Shown here: in pieces, positions 9,646 to 19,490 of the stretch | Numbering within the stretch: position 1 is the first letter of the stretch | Layout of the letters: every line of letters starts with the position of its first letter | NCBI RefSeq assembly: GCF_002295105.1 | Contig: NZ_NSGH01000022.1 | Span: 1 to 34,360, forward strand | Source: Salimicrobium humidisoli | GTDB taxonomy: Bacteria; Bacillota; Bacilli; Bacillales; Halobacillaceae | Reading direction: 5' to 3' | Length of the DNA: 34,360 nucleotides | The notes under the pieces: model-generated | What the model was told of the DNA's origin: nothing | What the model saw: only the letters and a program-made list of their open reading frames with translations | Databases searched by the model: none | Position numbers and translations under genes: made by a program

Positions 9646-11023
9646 CCTCGTTCCTCCTACCAGCTCTGTTGTAAGTCACTCGGATCAGGGAACCCGTAGT
9701 CTGTTCCACTGCCGCTTTTTTTATTCCGGGAATCCATAGAACAGTACCATCACTGTCTGTAACGACCGGCCAGCCTTCCCTTTCTCTCAAGGGAACTTTG
9801 CGATCGATGAAAATGTCTTTTATCTTTTTCGTCCCCTTCATTCCTGCAGGCTTCATCCGATCTCCGTCCCGGCGGGTTCTGACAATCAGAGGGAAACTCA
9901 CGTGAGATTCATCACATATAAATTCGTTCGGAGATACTTCTTCCGCTCCGGTTACGAAGTCGGCTGCCAGTCCGTCTCCTCCGGGAAGAAGAACGGATTC
10001 ACCGGGCTGGAGCTCCAGCCGATAGGAGGCAGGCTCCGGGTCTTCAAATGTGAACAGAATCTTGTCGTATTCTCTGATAATATGAAGGTCTTTCGGAAAA
10101 TTCAGGGTACTGTTTGCCCGATCACCATCCATTAACCGTAAAAACAAATCTTCATGAACATAAGTGATATTTTCTGTCTGTCCATTGTACAGATAGTTCA
10201 ATATTAGATGAAAGGCTCTTCTTTGTAAAGCAATCGGATAACGTTGCAGAGAACTTATGGAAGCTTCCGCTCTGCCTTCGGAAAAGGAGAACTCCTCCAT
10301 GATTTCAGAAGCTTTTTCCAGAAGAAACGTTTCGTCTTCCATCTTTCTTTCACTGTAGGCCTGAATGTGGGTATGAAGTTTCGGGTTCTGTTCTTTCAAA
10401 AAAGGGATAAGCCGATGGCGAAAGGCGTTTCTCGTATATGCCGTTTCCTCGTTGGAAGGGTCATATCGCGGTGTTAGTCCTGCGTCCCTGCAGTAGCGTT
10501 CCAGTTCTTCTTTCGTCATCTCCAGCAGCGGCCGAATAATCTGTCCGCCGGCGAATTTTCTCGTAACCGGCATGCCTGTTACTCCGGAGGGGCTCGCGCC
10601 ACGGGTCAGCTGCATGAACAGCGTCTCCACCTGATCGTCTCCGTGGTGGCCGAGGGCCAGACTGTCTGCTTCATATGTATACATCACTTCCGCAAGTGCT
10701 TTATAGCGAAGAATGCGGGCCGCTTCCTGGGTCCCCATACTGTTCTTTTTCATGTAGCTGCCGACGTCCAGGGTGATCTTCTCCACGGGAAGGCGGAGAC
10801 GTTCGCATATTTCCGCTACGTAAGCCACGTCTTCCCGGGACTCCTCTCCTCTGAGACCATGATCGATGGAAGCCGGGATTACCGTCAGTGACAGAGATTG
10901 TTTCAACTCGGAAAGGTAGTGCAGCAGCGCCAGAGAGTCCGGACCTCCGGAGATTGCGGCGACTATCGTATCTCCTTCTCTGATAAGTCCGTGCCTTTGT
11001 ACGAAAGTATCCACCTTCTTCAT
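9638..11023 (-). CDS. tilS: tRNA(Ile)-lysidine synthase
   Basis: Attaches lysine to C34 of the minor tRNA-Ile(CAU), turning its decoding from AUG to AUA. The 461-residue protein has the N-type ATP pyrophosphatase P-loop SGGPDS (25-30), the [11 protein letters not shown] stretch and a C-terminal TilS domain. I start it at the ATG at 11023 because [12 protein letters not shown] matches the family N-terminus and GGGGGAUG precedes it; an ATG at 11038 is possible. A promoter lies at 11052-11080. In B. subtilis spoIIE, yabS and yabT lie just upstream of tilS; none is present here. Confidence 0.96.
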   Translation of the reverse strand: MKKVDTFVQRHGLIREGDTIVAAISGGPDSLALLHYLSELKQSLSLTVIPASIDHGLRGEESREDVAYVAEICERLRLPVEKITLDVGSYMKKNSMGTQEAARILRYKALAEVMYTYEADSLALGHHGDDQVETLFMQLTRGASPSGVTGMPVTRKFAGGQIIRPLLEMTKEELERYCRDAGLTPRYDPSNEETAYTRNAFRHRLIPFLKEQNPKLHTHIQAYSERKMEDETFLLEKASEIMEEFSFSEGRAEASISSLQRYPIALQRRAFHLILNYLYNGQTENITYVHEDLFLRLMDGDRANSTLNFPKDLHIIREYDKILFTFEDPEPASYRLELQPGESVLLPGGDGLAADFVTGAEEVSPNEFICDESHVSFPLIVRTRRDGDRMKPAGMKGTKKIKDIFIDRKVPLREREGWPVVTDSDGTVLWIPGIKKAAVEQTTGSLIRVTYNRAGRRNEDA

Positions 11024-11051
11024 ATCTTCATCCCCCATCTGTCGCCCTTTT

Positions 11052-11080
11052 ATGTTATCACTGGACGTTATCCCGTACAA
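11052..11080 (-). promoter_or_regulatory. candidate tilS promoter
   Basis: On the minus strand TTGTAC (11075-11080), a 17-base spacer and TAACAT (11052-11057), the latter preceded by an extended-10 TGA. The predicted start lies about 20 bases before the tilS ATG. Confidence 0.6.
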
Positions 11081-11192
11081 GAAAAGCGGGGAGTTCCCGA
11101 TAAAAAAATCCCTTCCTCCAGTTCAATATTTGGTCACTTCCCTTTTCCCGGGAAAATGAAGATATCCGCAGTGAAAAAATGTGCCATACCCG

Positions 11193-11224
11193 TTGACAGT
11201 CTTTTCAGGATTGTGTATTATAAT
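11193..11224 (+). promoter_or_regulatory. promoter of the tRNA-Met/tRNA-Glu unit
   Basis: Plus strand TTGACA (11193-11198), then a 17-base spacer to TATTAT, merging with a perfect TATAAT (11219-11224). It lies about 20 bases before the first tRNA and diverges from tilS. Confidence 0.85.
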
Positions 11225-11242
11225 CTTTGTGCTTAAAACAAC

Positions 11243-11316
11243 GGCGGCGTAGCTCAGCTGGCTAGAGCGTACGGTTCATACCCGTGAGGTCGTGGGTTCG
11301 ATTCCCTCCGCCGCCA
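11243..11316 (+). tRNA. tRNA-Met (CAT), elongator type
   Basis: Cloverleaf with a 7-bp acceptor stem GGCGGCG/CGCCGCC, D-arm TAGCTCAGCTGGCTAGAGC, anticodon CAT at 11277-11279 and T-arm GTGGGTTCGATTCCC. It closely resembles the B. subtilis elongator tRNA-Met. The CCA end is not encoded. It is on the plus strand, opposite to the flanking protein genes. Confidence 0.96.
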
Positions 11317-11321
11317 TTTGC

Positions 11322-11393
11322 GGCCCGTTGGTCAAGCGGTTAAGACACCGCCCTTTCACGGCGGTAACACGGGTTCGAGTCCCGTACGGGTCA
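11322..11393 (+). tRNA. tRNA-Glu (TTC)
   Basis: Cloverleaf with acceptor GGCCCGT/ACGGGTC, anticodon TTC at 11355-11357 and T-arm ACGGGTTCGAGTCCCGT. CCA is not encoded. It lies 5 bases after tRNA-Met and is transcribed with it. Confidence 0.96.
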
Positions 11394-11401
11394 TACCACA
11401 G

Positions 11402-11432
11402 ACCGTTTTCCATACCGGAAGGCGGTTTTTTT
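11402..11432 (+). terminator. terminator of the tRNA unit
   Basis: Stem CCGTTTTCC / GGAAGGCGG (with G-U pairs) followed by seven T residues on the plus strand, directly after tRNA-Glu. Confidence 0.75.
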
Positions 11433-11440
11433 GTTGCATA

Positions 11441-11487
11441 AAAAAAGAGCGGAGTCAGGAGCTGTCCCTGATCTTCCGCTCTTTTTG
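11441..11487. terminator. bidirectional terminator between the tRNAs and yabR
   Basis: A 12-bp stem AAAAAGAGCGGA / TCCGCTCTTTTT extended by an inner TCAGG/CCTGA pairing. It has T-runs on both strands, so it can end yabR on the minus strand and back up the tRNA terminator on the plus strand, separating convergent units. Confidence 0.8.
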
Positions 11488-11547
11488 ATTTAATTTGAGA
11501 TTGAGCCTCTTTTTCTGCAACATTCATCGATTGTTATAGACAGCAAG

Positions 11548-11937
11548 CTACCCTCTCTTAGAGCCGCGGCCTCCGCGTTTCGATTCTGTATGCTTTTTCA
11601 GTGACGTCAAACGCTCATCACTATCTTTCATGAAGCGGCTCATCTTTTGTTCAAAAGATTCCTCCGGCTTGCGGGGCTTTTGGGGCTGCGTACGCTTCGG
11701 TGTTTCTTTCGCCTTTTTAATGGAGAGGCCGATTTTCCCATCGTCTCCTACGTTGATGACTTTCACCTGCACTTCATCCCCGCGACTTAGATGTTCGTTG
11801 ATATCCTTCACATAGTTGTCGGCGACTTCACTGATGTGAACAAGACCGGTCTGACCCTCCGGAAGCTCCACAAACGCTCCAAAATTAGTGATACCAGTAA
11901 CCTTACCCTGTAACTTGCTGCCTACTTCAATGGCCAT
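11548..11937 (-). CDS. yabR: S1-domain RNA-binding protein YabR
   Basis: Small RNA-binding protein of the YabR/GSP13 family, thought to act at the ribosome. In 129 residues an S1/OB fold (about 6-73; VGSKLQGKVTGITNFGAFVE and GLVHISEVAD) is followed by a basic, low-complexity tail ending RGGRGSKRG. The ribosome site AAGGAGGAG is separated from the ATG by an unusually long T-tract of eight bases (about 10 bases of spacing), so initiation may be sensitive to it. It has its own promoter overlapping the end of divIC. Confidence 0.92.
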   Translation of the reverse strand: MAIEVGSKLQGKVTGITNFGAFVELPEGQTGLVHISEVADNYVKDINEHLSRGDEVQVKVINVGDDGKIGLSIKKAKETPKRTQPQKPRKPEESFEQKMSRFMKDSDERLTSLKKHTESKRGGRGSKRG

Positions 11938-11985
11938 AAAAAAAATGCTCCTCCTTAAAATTTCGATAAAAGAATTTCCTACCTT

Positions 11986-12015
11986 ATTATATATATGCTT
12001 TTAAAAAAGTGTCAA
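11986..12015 (-). promoter_or_regulatory. yabR promoter
   Basis: On the minus strand TTGACA (12010-12015), an 18-base spacer and TATAAT (11986-11991): both hexamers are perfect. It overlaps the divIC stop codon. Confidence 0.8.
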
Positions 12016-12389
12016 TATGAAGGTTCTTCATTGGGAATTTTAAAGATAATTTCTCCTTCTTTAGAGAAGAAGTAATTACTTCTGGCAATCTCAAGAACGT
12101 ATTCTTCCTGCTGGAGGAGTTCTTTCTCTTCCTTAAGGTCCGCTTCTTTCTCTTCCAGACTGGCCATCTCTTCCTGCAATTGTTCATACTCCGCTTCTTT
12201 TTCAGCGTATACCATACGTTGTTGGACATGATAAACAGCGAGTGAGCTCGTTATAATCAGCATGAGCAAACCAAATAAAGCCAGACGGCGGAACAAACGC
12301 TTCTTTTTTCTTCTTTGCCGCTCTACATGTGCTTCATACTGATCCATGTATGTAGAGTCCAACCGTGTAACCGATTTCTTTTCACTCAT
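12012..12389 (-). CDS. divIC: cell-division protein DivIC/FtsB-like
   Basis: Bitopic septal protein that works with FtsL and DivIB at the division site. In 125 residues: a basic cytoplasmic N-terminus (QRRKKKRLFRR near 25-35), one transmembrane helix (about 34-53), an extracytoplasmic coiled coil rich in E/K/L (about 57-97) and a short C-terminal segment (VLEIARSNYFFSKEGEIIF), as is typical. The start at 12389 has AAGGAGG upstream and lies downstream of a TATAAT. In B. subtilis yabP and yabQ sit between yabO and divIC; both are missing here. Confidence 0.93.
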   Translation of the reverse strand: MSEKKSVTRLDSTYMDQYEAHVERQRRKKKRLFRRLALFGLLMLIITSSLAVYHVQQRMVYAEKEAEYEQLQEEMASLEEKEADLKEEKELLQQEEYVLEIARSNYFFSKEGEIIFKIPNEEPSY

Positions 12390-12407
12390 TGTTTTACAAG
12401 CCTCCTT

Positions 12408-12413
12408 ACACTC
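12408..12413 (-). promoter_or_regulatory. candidate divIC -10 element
   Basis: A perfect TATAAT on the minus strand, about 20 bases before the divIC start codon. The best -35 is GTTACA, with a 16-base spacer. Confidence 0.5.
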
Positions 12414-12485
12414 ATTATACATGTTTTTATTGAAATGTAACCTATAAATCCCGTGAATTTCCTACTATCTTTTCACGTTTTCACT

Positions 12486-12507
12486 AAAAAGCTGATATTC
12501 TTCAGCT
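12486..12507 (-). terminator. rqcP terminator
   Basis: Six-bp stem AGCTGA / TCAGCT with a 6-base loop, followed by five T residues on the minus strand, about 30 bases after the rqcP stop. It ends the flippase-mazG-rqcP operon. Confidence 0.7.
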
Positions 12508-12536
12508 CCTCCGACATCTAAGCGCAGCGGACGGGA

Positions 12537-12800
12537 TCAATCCTTATTGATCGCTTCTTCATTTTTGATTTCATAAAGGTCGGCAGCTTCGTCTTTACGT
12601 ACAGTCTCTTTCAGTTCTTTCACTTCGATAGTCAAAAGTTTCTGCCCGAACTGGATATACAGTTCGTCCCCGACTTTCAGTTTGCTCGCAGCCTTTCCGG
12701 GCTGACCGTTGATTTTAATTCTGCCCTGATCGGCTACTTCTTTAGCCAGGGTTCTCCGTTTAATCAGACGGGCGTTTTTCAAAAATTTATCAAGTCTCAT
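12537..12800 (-). CDS. rqcP: S4-domain ribosome quality control protein RqcP (YabO)
   Basis: Binds obstructed 50S subunits and works with RqcH in adding alanine tails to stalled nascent chains. The 87-residue protein is essentially one S4 RNA-binding domain (MRLDKFLKNARLIKRRTLA, then GRIKINGQPGKAASKLKVGDEL, about 1-50) with an acidic C-terminal tail. The ATG overlaps the mazG stop by 4 bases, so the two are coupled. Confidence 0.93.
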   Translation of the reverse strand: MRLDKFLKNARLIKRRTLAKEVADQGRIKINGQPGKAASKLKVGDELYIQFGQKLLTIEVKELKETVRKDEAADLYEIKNEEAINKD

Positions 12801-14245
12801 TCCGTAGTCCTCTCCTTCTCTTTAGCTTTCTGCCACCAATCTTCCAACTGTTCAAGAGACATTTCTTCCAGCTTTTCATTCCTAAGTTCCGCTTCTTTTT
12901 CAAGAAAAGCGAAGCGTCTGCGGAATTTTCTGTTCGTCTCCTGGAGCGCAAGTTCTGCATCAATCCGGTCGTGTCTTGCGAGGTTTGCAATGGTGAAAAG
13001 GAAGTCGCCCAGTTCCTTCTCCCGTTCACGCTGCGAATCAGCCGACGTATACTCCTCCCACTCTTCTTTCATTTTATCAAGAACCATAGATTTGTCATCC
13101 CAGTCGAAACCGACTCTGGACGCTTTCTTCTGGAGATCGATCGCCTGAAGAAGAGCCGGAGCGTGGGTCATCACCCCGTCGAGAAGCGAATCACGGCGAG
13201 CGTTTTGCGACTCCTTCTGCTTGATGGCTTCCCAGTTACGGCTGATTTCCTCTTCATTCATGTCTGCTTCACCGAATACGTGCGGATGGCGTCTGATCAT
13301 TTTATCCGTCACTGCCCGGATGACGTCGTCAACTGTGAAGTACCCTTCATCCTCGCCGATCTGACTGTGAAGCATCACCTGCAGCAGCACATCCCCCAGC
13401 TCGTCTGCCAGGTGTTCGTCATCCTCTTCGTCGATGGCTTCAATAACCTCGTAAGCTTCTTCAATAAGATATTTTTTCAGGGAGGTGTGCGTCTGTTTCC
13501 GGTCCCACGGGCATCCGCCGGGGCCCCGGAGGCGACGGATAACGGCGCGCAGCTCCTGGAACTGATGACTCAGTATTTCCCCTGAAGCCGGCGGGACGTA
13601 GACACTTGTGAGGTTGTCCACCTCCACGGTACGGTCAAGATCGGCGAGCTCCACAGTTTCCACACGTTCCCTGTCGCTTCCGGCTGCCGTTACGATCGTC
13701 ACCGGATAGTCTGCCGGAAGATCTTCAAGTAAAACAAGTTTCACTTCGGAAGCAATCATTGCATCGTACACCTGACAGAACAGAGTATGCTGCCGGTACG
13801 TCAGCCCTTCCCTTTCAAAGCCGGTGGCATCTATGAACTGGAATCCTTCCACCGGGTCTATTTTCAGAGTGCGGAAGGTATCATCGAGGAAACTCTGTCC
13901 TCCTTCGACTTCCACCTCGAGCTCCCCGTTCTCCAGAAGAAGTTGAACCGTCTTCTCTGCGACCATCGGATGACCAGGGACCGTGTAGTAGATGTCCCGG
14001 TCCCGGGCTTTTTCGATCAGCTCCTCCGTAATTGTTCCATAAACGTTTGCAAAGGAATCGAAACGTTCATAAACGTCATCAAAACTTATGAACCGGACGC
14101 CTTCCACCTGCAAATCACGTACAGCCGGATGGTCCAGCGTTCGGGTGAACACACTATTCTCTTCCGATACCAGTTTCCGGTACGTGCCGACCGAGAGCTG
14201 AGAGAGATCCCCAGCTCCGAGTCCGATAATCCGTATTTTCCCCAT
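12797..14245 (-). CDS. mazG: bifunctional tetrapyrrole methylase-like / MazG pyrophosphohydrolase (YabN)
   Basis: The MazG part hydrolyses nucleoside triphosphates to monophosphates and pyrophosphate, cleaning the nucleotide pool. The 482-residue fusion has an N-terminal SAM-dependent TP-methylase fold (about 1-220; GLGAGDLSQLSVG at the start, VPGHPMVAE near 89-97) and a MazG domain (about 228-480). The latter shows GPGGCPWD (241-248), EEAYE (262-266) and DELGD (281-285), the acidic magnesium ligands. The function of the methylase half is not known. AGGAG lies about 10 bases upstream of the ATG, which follows the flippase stop by one base. Confidence 0.95.
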   Translation of the reverse strand: MGKIRIIGLGAGDLSQLSVGTYRKLVSEENSVFTRTLDHPAVRDLQVEGVRFISFDDVYERFDSFANVYGTITEELIEKARDRDIYYTVPGHPMVAEKTVQLLLENGELEVEVEGGQSFLDDTFRTLKIDPVEGFQFIDATGFEREGLTYRQHTLFCQVYDAMIASEVKLVLLEDLPADYPVTIVTAAGSDRERVETVELADLDRTVEVDNLTSVYVPPASGEILSHQFQELRAVIRRLRGPGGCPWDRKQTHTSLKKYLIEEAYEVIEAIDEEDDEHLADELGDVLLQVMLHSQIGEDEGYFTVDDVIRAVTDKMIRRHPHVFGEADMNEEEISRNWEAIKQKESQNARRDSLLDGVMTHAPALLQAIDLQKKASRVGFDWDDKSMVLDKMKEEWEEYTSADSQREREKELGDFLFTIANLARHDRIDAELALQETNRKFRRRFAFLEKEAELRNEKLEEMSLEQLEDWWQKAKEKERTTE

Positions 14246-14246
14246 A

Positions 14247-15761
14247 CTATCCGTTCTCCTTTATGAACCATTTTCTAAACTGTGCCGGCAGGGCCTCCGC
14301 AGGCAGGACCCTGAACTGCCGAAGAAGCAGAGCATACACGATAGCCCCGCCGCCTGAAGCTGCAAGTACCCAGGGAAGAAGCAGAAGCCTGCCCTCCGGG
14401 ATGTAGAGCCACTTTAACGCGAGTACGAAAAGGCTCATACCGGCAAGAGCAGGTAACATACGACCCCACTTCCACGTAAACAGCCTGCTGTTCAACTTCT
14501 TTTTCAGTAAAAAAAGATTACCAGAAGCGGCAACGCTCACGGCTGCGACAGAAGCGACCGCCGACCCATAAGTTCCGAACTCCGGAATTAATACTACGTT
14601 CAAGCCCGCTTTCACTATTAAGCCGCCACCGATTAAAGCTGCCGTCCATGCAGCGTAGCCAAGTCCCTGCAGAGCGGAAGCGGCGGTCAGGGCAAGCGAC
14701 ACCAGAATCACCATCACCATCTGTACCCGGAGCACCCCGGTGCCGGACTCGTCCTGAAAAAACAACCTGTTTATTTCCGGAAACAGAAGCAGCAGTCCGA
14801 CACTCGCGGCGGTGCTGATAACCAGAGTGAGCGCCATTGCCTGACGGACCGGTTCCACGGATTGTTCCGAGCGCACGATGGCCGGCAATATGGATAATGC
14901 GAGCGAGGAGGCAAGAACAGTAACGAGCTGGATAAGCGGCTGAGCCCTGTCGTAGATCCCCTTCCATTCCCTCGCTTCCGTTACAGAAATACCGTGGTCC
15001 TCGAGGAGGAGAGGGACGAACGTAAAGGCATCGGTCAGCTGCAAAAGCAGAAGCATCATGTAATTCACGCTGATCAGCACGCTGTAGAACAGCACCTGTT
15101 TTACGTAAGGAAAAGAAGAAACGGCAGCAGGTAACTGCTCCTGTAACTCTCTCTTCTTCCATTTCACAAAAAGATAACCTGTCGCCGCGACCATGCCCGT
15201 TATAACCGCCGCAGCGGTCCCGGTTCCGATAAAATAAACGCTTCCGGTCACGTAGACGATGGTGCTTACAATCAGAATGCCCGCCACCCGTAAAAATTGT
15301 TCCAGGATCTGGGATACAGCAGGGGTCTTCATATCCTCTTCTCCCTGAAACGCGCCCCGCAACAGTGCGAGAAACGGGACGAAAAGAAAGACGAGGAACG
15401 ATGCCTTAAGAGAACTTATTAGATTCCGGTCATCCATCAGCCCGGCGAGGGATGCGGCACTTACAAAGCCTGCACCCGCAAGCAGCCAGAAAAACACCGA
15501 GAGGCAGAGGAAGACCGGTAAATAGAACGAAGCTGCCGTAAGCTTCCTGTTCTCGGCCACCACACGGGAGACCGCCGCCGGCACCCCCTGGAGCGCAAAA
15601 ATTATTCCTATTCCGACAATTGGATATATTTGCTGATATACATAAAAACCGATATCGCCCCCCAGGTTCTGCAGAGGAATGCGATAACCGGCACTCAATA
15701 TTTTTCCTGTAAGACCGGCCAGCATCAGCCAGGCCGTCCCTTGCAACCAACTATTTTTCAT
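14247..15761 (-). CDS. yabM: MATE/MVF-superfamily flippase of the SpoVB/YabM type
   Basis: Polytopic membrane protein of about 504 residues with roughly 14 hydrophobic segments, from the polysaccharide-export/lipid-flippase family that includes SpoVB, YabM and MurJ-like proteins. The N-terminus WLQGTAWLMLAGLTGKILS and the VPAAVSRVVAE motif are typical. Its position between mfd and mazG matches B. subtilis yabM. It probably flips a lipid-linked envelope precursor, but the substrate cannot be read. I chose the ATG at 15761 with AAAGG upstream; the in-frame TTG at 15776 has no ribosome site. Confidence 0.9.
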   Translation of the reverse strand: MKNSWLQGTAWLMLAGLTGKILSAGYRIPLQNLGGDIGFYVYQQIYPIVGIGIIFALQGVPAAVSRVVAENRKLTAASFYLPVFLCLSVFFWLLAGAGFVSAASLAGLMDDRNLISSLKASFLVFLFVPFLALLRGAFQGEEDMKTPAVSQILEQFLRVAGILIVSTIVYVTGSVYFIGTGTAAAVITGMVAATGYLFVKWKKRELQEQLPAAVSSFPYVKQVLFYSVLISVNYMMLLLLQLTDAFTFVPLLLEDHGISVTEAREWKGIYDRAQPLIQLVTVLASSLALSILPAIVRSEQSVEPVRQAMALTLVISTAASVGLLLLFPEINRLFFQDESGTGVLRVQMVMVILVSLALTAASALQGLGYAAWTAALIGGGLIVKAGLNVVLIPEFGTYGSAVASVAAVSVAASGNLFLLKKKLNSRLFTWKWGRMLPALAGMSLFVLALKWLYIPEGRLLLLPWVLAASGGGAIVYALLLRQFRVLPAEALPAQFRKWFIKENG

Positions 15762-15794
15762 ATGGAAACCTTTCAACTATAAAATAATACTCCC

Positions 15795-15803
15795 ATTATA
15801 TCA
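15795..15803 (-). promoter_or_regulatory. candidate promoter of the yabM-mazG-rqcP operon
   Basis: An extended -10 on the minus strand, TGA-TATAAT, about 35 bases before the start codon. No clear -35 is present, as is common for extended -10 promoters. Confidence 0.55.
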
Positions 15804-15828
15804 CAGTGCCGCTCTGGTTCTTCACCGC

Positions 15829-15888
15829 AAAAACCAAAATCCCCCTGCCGCCTGTTCCTCTTTTGCGCAGGCAACGGCAGTCAGGGGG
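15829..15888 (-). terminator. mfd terminator
   Basis: A long GC-rich hairpin (arms CCCCCTG... and ...CAGGGGG, with inner GCCTG/CAGGC pairing, 15841-15888) followed on the minus strand by ATTTTGGTTTTT. It lies 10 bases after the mfd stop, where spoVT would follow in B. subtilis. Confidence 0.8.
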
Positions 15889-15898
15889 TCTCCAGCAA

Positions 15899-18800
15899 TT
15901 ACACGACATCTTCCCTCATCATAGAAGGAAGGCGTCTCAGAAATTCCTCGATAAGCTCGTAGCGTCTCGGTTTTGTATTTCTGTCCAGACGGAAGCGGAT
16001 CGTCAGCTGGTTCTCGTCCGTACCAAGCTGCACCATCCGTCCGTACTGGTTGGCCATTTCGAACAGCCGGGAACCGTCGATGCCCTGGCTCTGTTCTTTT
16101 TCCATCACCAGTTTGATCATGTGCTTCTGTTCCGTGATTTCTTCAATACGGTTTTGTTTCGCCTGCTGCTTCAGCACGGAAACTGTGAACAATTTCTCCA
16201 CCTGTTCCGGATAGTCTCCGAAGCGGTCGATAAGCTCATCACGAAGATCCTGGATATCCTCTTCCGATTCAATCGTCTGAAAACGTTTATACATGTCGAT
16301 CTTCTGTTTCTCATCCGAGATGTAATCACCCGGAAGGTAAGCGTCGATATCCAGCTGGAGTTCAGGCTGGAACGGCTGTATGGCCTCGGGCGTTTTCCCC
16401 TGACGTTTCGCTTCGATCGCATCCTTCAGCATCTGTGAATACATATCGAACCCGACAGAATCGATGAAGCCGTGCTGCTGGGCACCGAGCAGGTTCCCTG
16501 CTCCCCGGATCGACAAATCACGCATGGCGATCTTGAACCCGGATCCGAGCTCCGTGAACTCTTTGATCGCTTCCAGACGTTTTTCCGCGATTTCCGTCAG
16601 CACCTTGTTCTGCTGATAGGTGAAATAAGCGTAAGCGACCCGGTTGGACCGGCCCACGCGCCCGCGTATCTGATAAAGCTGGCTGAGCCCCATTCTGTCC
16701 GCGTCATATACGATAAGCGTATTTACGTTAGGGATGTCCACGCCTGTTTCAATGATTGTAGTACTTACGAGAACGTCATATTCCCCTTCCAGAAAGGCGA
16801 ACATAATATTCTCAAGCTCTGTTTCATTCATCTGACCGTGAGCTACTGCGACTCTCGCATCCGGCACGAGCTCGGATATGTGGGAAGCCATCCGGTCAAT
16901 GCTGTCCACCCGGTTGTACAGGAAGAAGACCTGACCGTCCCGCGACATCTCGCGTTCCACCGCTTCCCGTATAAATACCGGATTGTACTCGATGACGTAC
17001 GTCTGAATGGGAAACCTGTTTTCCGGAGGGGTTTCGATAACGGAAAGGTCCCGTACTCCGAGCATGGACATGTGCAGCGTCCGCGGTATGGGAGTAGCCG
17101 TGAGAGTCAGAACGTCCACGTCCGCTTTCAGCTGTTTGATCTTCTCTTTGTGCTTCACACCAAAACGCTGCTCTTCATCAACGATAAGCAGACCGAGATC
17201 TTTGAACTCGACATCTTTCGACAGAAGACGATGCGTTCCCACTACAATATCAACCAGCCCTTTTCGGAGTCCGTCCGTATTATCCTTCTGCTGCTTTCTC
17301 GTACGGAAGCGGCTCATCAGACCGATGTTCACTCCGAAATCCTGCATACGTTCCGTCAGCGTTTCGTAGTGCTGCTGGGCAAGGATCGTAGTCGGCACAA
17401 GTATCGCCACCTGCTTTCCTTCCGCAATCGCTTTGAAAGCGGCACGGAGAGCCACTTCCGTTTTCCCGTACCCGACATCCCCGCATAGAAGGCGGTCCAT
17501 CGGGCGCACCCGTTCCATGTCGTGTTTGATTTCTTCGATACAACGAACCTGATCGGGAGTCTCTTCGTAAGGAAAAGCTTCCTCGAACTCTTTCTGCATT
17601 TCCCCGTCCTGCTCAAAGGAGTGACCCCTGGACGCTTCACGCTCGGCGTAAATTTCAATAAGGTCATCCGCTATATCTTCAACCGAAGACTGGACGCGCC
17701 GCTTAACTTTCGCCCACTCGGAGCCGCCGAGTTTATAAATTTTAGGCTCTTTTCCTTCAGAACCGACATATTTCTGGATCAGGTCGATCTGATCCACCGG
17801 CACGAACAGCTTATCATTCCCGGAGTATTGCACCATCAGGAAATCATTGTGCGTCCCGCTCGACTCCAGCGTTTCGATGCCGAGGTACTTACCGATACCG
17901 TGGTGGGAGTGGACGACGTAATCGCCGACGTTCAGTTCCTGATAGCTCTTAATCCGTTCGGCGTTTGAAATCTTTTCTTTCTTTTTCCGTTTAGGTGCCC
18001 GTTTTTTAAACAGTTCCCTTTCGGTCAATACAGCTATTTTGTGGAGCGGCCATTCGAAACCGGCCCGGAGTGCGCTGTCGATGATCACCGGAGTGCTCAC
18101 CGGCAGGGTTACATCCTCTTCCCCTACTACCGCCTCCATTTCATAATCATCGAGAACCGCCTGGACCTTCTCTTTCCGCTGCTCTCCCGAAGCCGCGATA
18201 ACGACCGAGAAGTCCTGCTTCTTCCAGCGATCCATCTCATTTTTCAGTAAGTTCATCTGGCCGTGGAATTCCTGCATCTGCCGCCCTGTTATGTTGACGA
18301 CATTCCCGGGCTGAGTGGAGGGGATATGTCTCATGAATACGGACAGGTAAATGCGCTGATGAGTCGTTTTCGCCCATATATCATGCCAGTCATGGGACAC
18401 CTGCAAGTCTCTCACGGTACGCCCGTTTTCAAGCAGGTTCCGGTGCCATTCTCCTTCCTCCTCATCCAGTCGCTGTGCTGTTTCCTGAATTCTGCTCATT
18501 TCATCAAACACGACGATCCCGTCCTGCGACAGGTAATCGAGCAGGCTGTAAGTCTCTTCATAGAAAAATTCCATGTACTTGTACATATTCTCGAAGCGTT
18601 CCTGCTGTTCCAGCCGTTCCTTGTCATGCGAGATCTCTTCGAACAACCTCTGTTTCGCTTCCTGGTCCGACCACTTGCCGACCGTGTCCTGATAGGCGTC
18701 TTCGAGTCTGTTCAGAGCCCTGGCGTAATCTTCCGGTTTCAGAAGCATTTCCGTCGCCGGTCTGATCACCGTGCTCCCAAGCTTTTCTTTTGAGCGTTGG

Positions 18801-19432
18801 GATTCGACATCAAAGGTACGGATCGAGTCCACTTCCGTATCAAAAAGCTCAATCCGGACCGGGTATTCCTCCGTCAGGGGATAAACGTCAAGAATCCCCC
18901 CGCGCATCGAAAACTCACCCGGAGAAGAGACCATGCCCGTACGTTCATATCCGATTTTCACAAGTTTCGACAACGTATGGTCAAGATCGATTTCTTCTCC
19001 CATGTCAAAATGAAGCTGAGCTTCTTTCCAATACGAAACAGGCGGCATTATTCTTTTTAAAGCCGCCACAGGTGCTATGAAAATACCGGAGTCTTCATGA
19101 AGCCATTCGTCCAGAGCATCGATCCGCTGACTTCTCAGTTCGGGGCTGGCGATAGCGATTTCCGATGCGATCAGTTCGTTGACCGGATAGAGATGTACCG
19201 GGCAGTCGTCTGCCCATTCCTGCAGGTCTTCATACAGCTGCTGAGCCTGATGCAGCTGATGGGTGACGAGAAGGACCGGCCGTTTCACCGCTTCCTGCAC
19301 GACGGAAACCAGCATGCTTCTTGACGTCCCCGAAACCCCGGCTACCATCTGTTCTTTTATACCGCTACTGACCCCCTCGACAACTGAAGCAATATCATCA
19401 TGGGAACGTAAATATTGTTTTATTCCATTCAT
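15899..19432 (-). CDS. mfd: transcription-repair coupling factor
   Basis: ATP-driven translocase that removes RNA polymerase stalled at lesions and recruits UvrA. At 1177 residues it equals the B. subtilis protein. Regions in order: an N-terminal UvrB-like module, an RNA-polymerase-interacting domain (begins near [14 protein letters not shown]), a RecG-like helicase with Walker [17 protein letters not shown], the DEEQ box in [15 protein letters not shown] and [12 protein letters not shown], and the C-terminal UvrA-binding inhibitory domain. The start at 19432 has GGAGGG upstream. In B. subtilis fin (yabK) separates pth and mfd; it is missing here. Confidence 0.98.
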   Translation of the reverse strand: MNGIKQYLRSHDDIASVVEGVSSGIKEQMVAGVSGTSRSMLVSVVQEAVKRPVLLVTHQLHQAQQLYEDLQEWADDCPVHLYPVNELIASEIAIASPELRSQRIDALDEWLHEDSGIFIAPVAALKRIMPPVSYWKEAQLHFDMGEEIDLDHTLSKLVKIGYERTGMVSSPGEFSMRGGILDVYPLTEEYPVRIELFDTEVDSIRTFDVESQRSKEKLGSTVIRPATEMLLKPEDYARALNRLEDAYQDTVGKWSDQEAKQRLFEEISHDKERLEQQERFENMYKYMEFFYEETYSLLDYLSQDGIVVFDEMSRIQETAQRLDEEEGEWHRNLLENGRTVRDLQVSHDWHDIWAKTTHQRIYLSVFMRHIPSTQPGNVVNITGRQMQEFHGQMNLLKNEMDRWKKQDFSVVIAASGEQRKEKVQAVLDDYEMEAVVGEEDVTLPVSTPVIIDSALRAGFEWPLHKIAVLTERELFKKRAPKRKKKEKISNAERIKSYQELNVGDYVVHSHHGIGKYLGIETLESSGTHNDFLMVQYSGNDKLFVPVDQIDLIQKYVGSEGKEPKIYKLGGSEWAKVKRRVQSSVEDIADDLIEIYAEREASRGHSFEQDGEMQKEFEEAFPYEETPDQVRCIEEIKHDMERVRPMDRLLCGDVGYGKTEVALRAAFKAIAEGKQVAILVPTTILAQQHYETLTERMQDFGVNIGLMSRFRTRKQQKDNTDGLRKGLVDIVVGTHRLLSKDVEFKDLGLLIVDEEQRFGVKHKEKIKQLKADVDVLTLTATPIPRTLHMSMLGVRDLSVIETPPENRFPIQTYVIEYNPVFIREAVEREMSRDGQVFFLYNRVDSIDRMASHISELVPDARVAVAHGQMNETELENIMFAFLEGEYDVLVSTTIIETGVDIPNVNTLIVYDADRMGLSQLYQIRGRVGRSNRVAYAYFTYQQNKVLTEIAEKRLEAIKEFTELGSGFKIAMRDLSIRGAGNLLGAQQHGFIDSVGFDMYSQMLKDAIEAKRQGKTPEAIQPFQPELQLDIDAYLPGDYISDEKQKIDMYKRFQTIESEEDIQDLRDELIDRFGDYPEQVEKLFTVSVLKQQAKQNRIEEITEQKHMIKLVMEKEQSQGIDGSRLFEMANQYGRMVQLGTDENQLTIRFRLDRNTKPRRYELIEEFLRRLPSMMREDVV

Positions 19433-19490
19433 AGTAACCAACCCTCCACCTTCAAAGCTTCCTCTCCCTCGAATTCATCTTTTATAATCG

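Noticed and set aside
11079-11099. GAAAAGCGG followed by GGAGTTCCCG, like the start of a repeat unit
   Set aside because: Only about 9 bases match and the partner arms are absent, so chance is likely. Its place in the spoIIE gap is suggestive but not enough.
11276-11527. 83-codon open frame on the minus strand across the tRNA pair
   Set aside because: It is antisense to tRNA-Met and tRNA-Glu and crosses two terminators; its peptide is the translation of tRNA complement, a common false gene.
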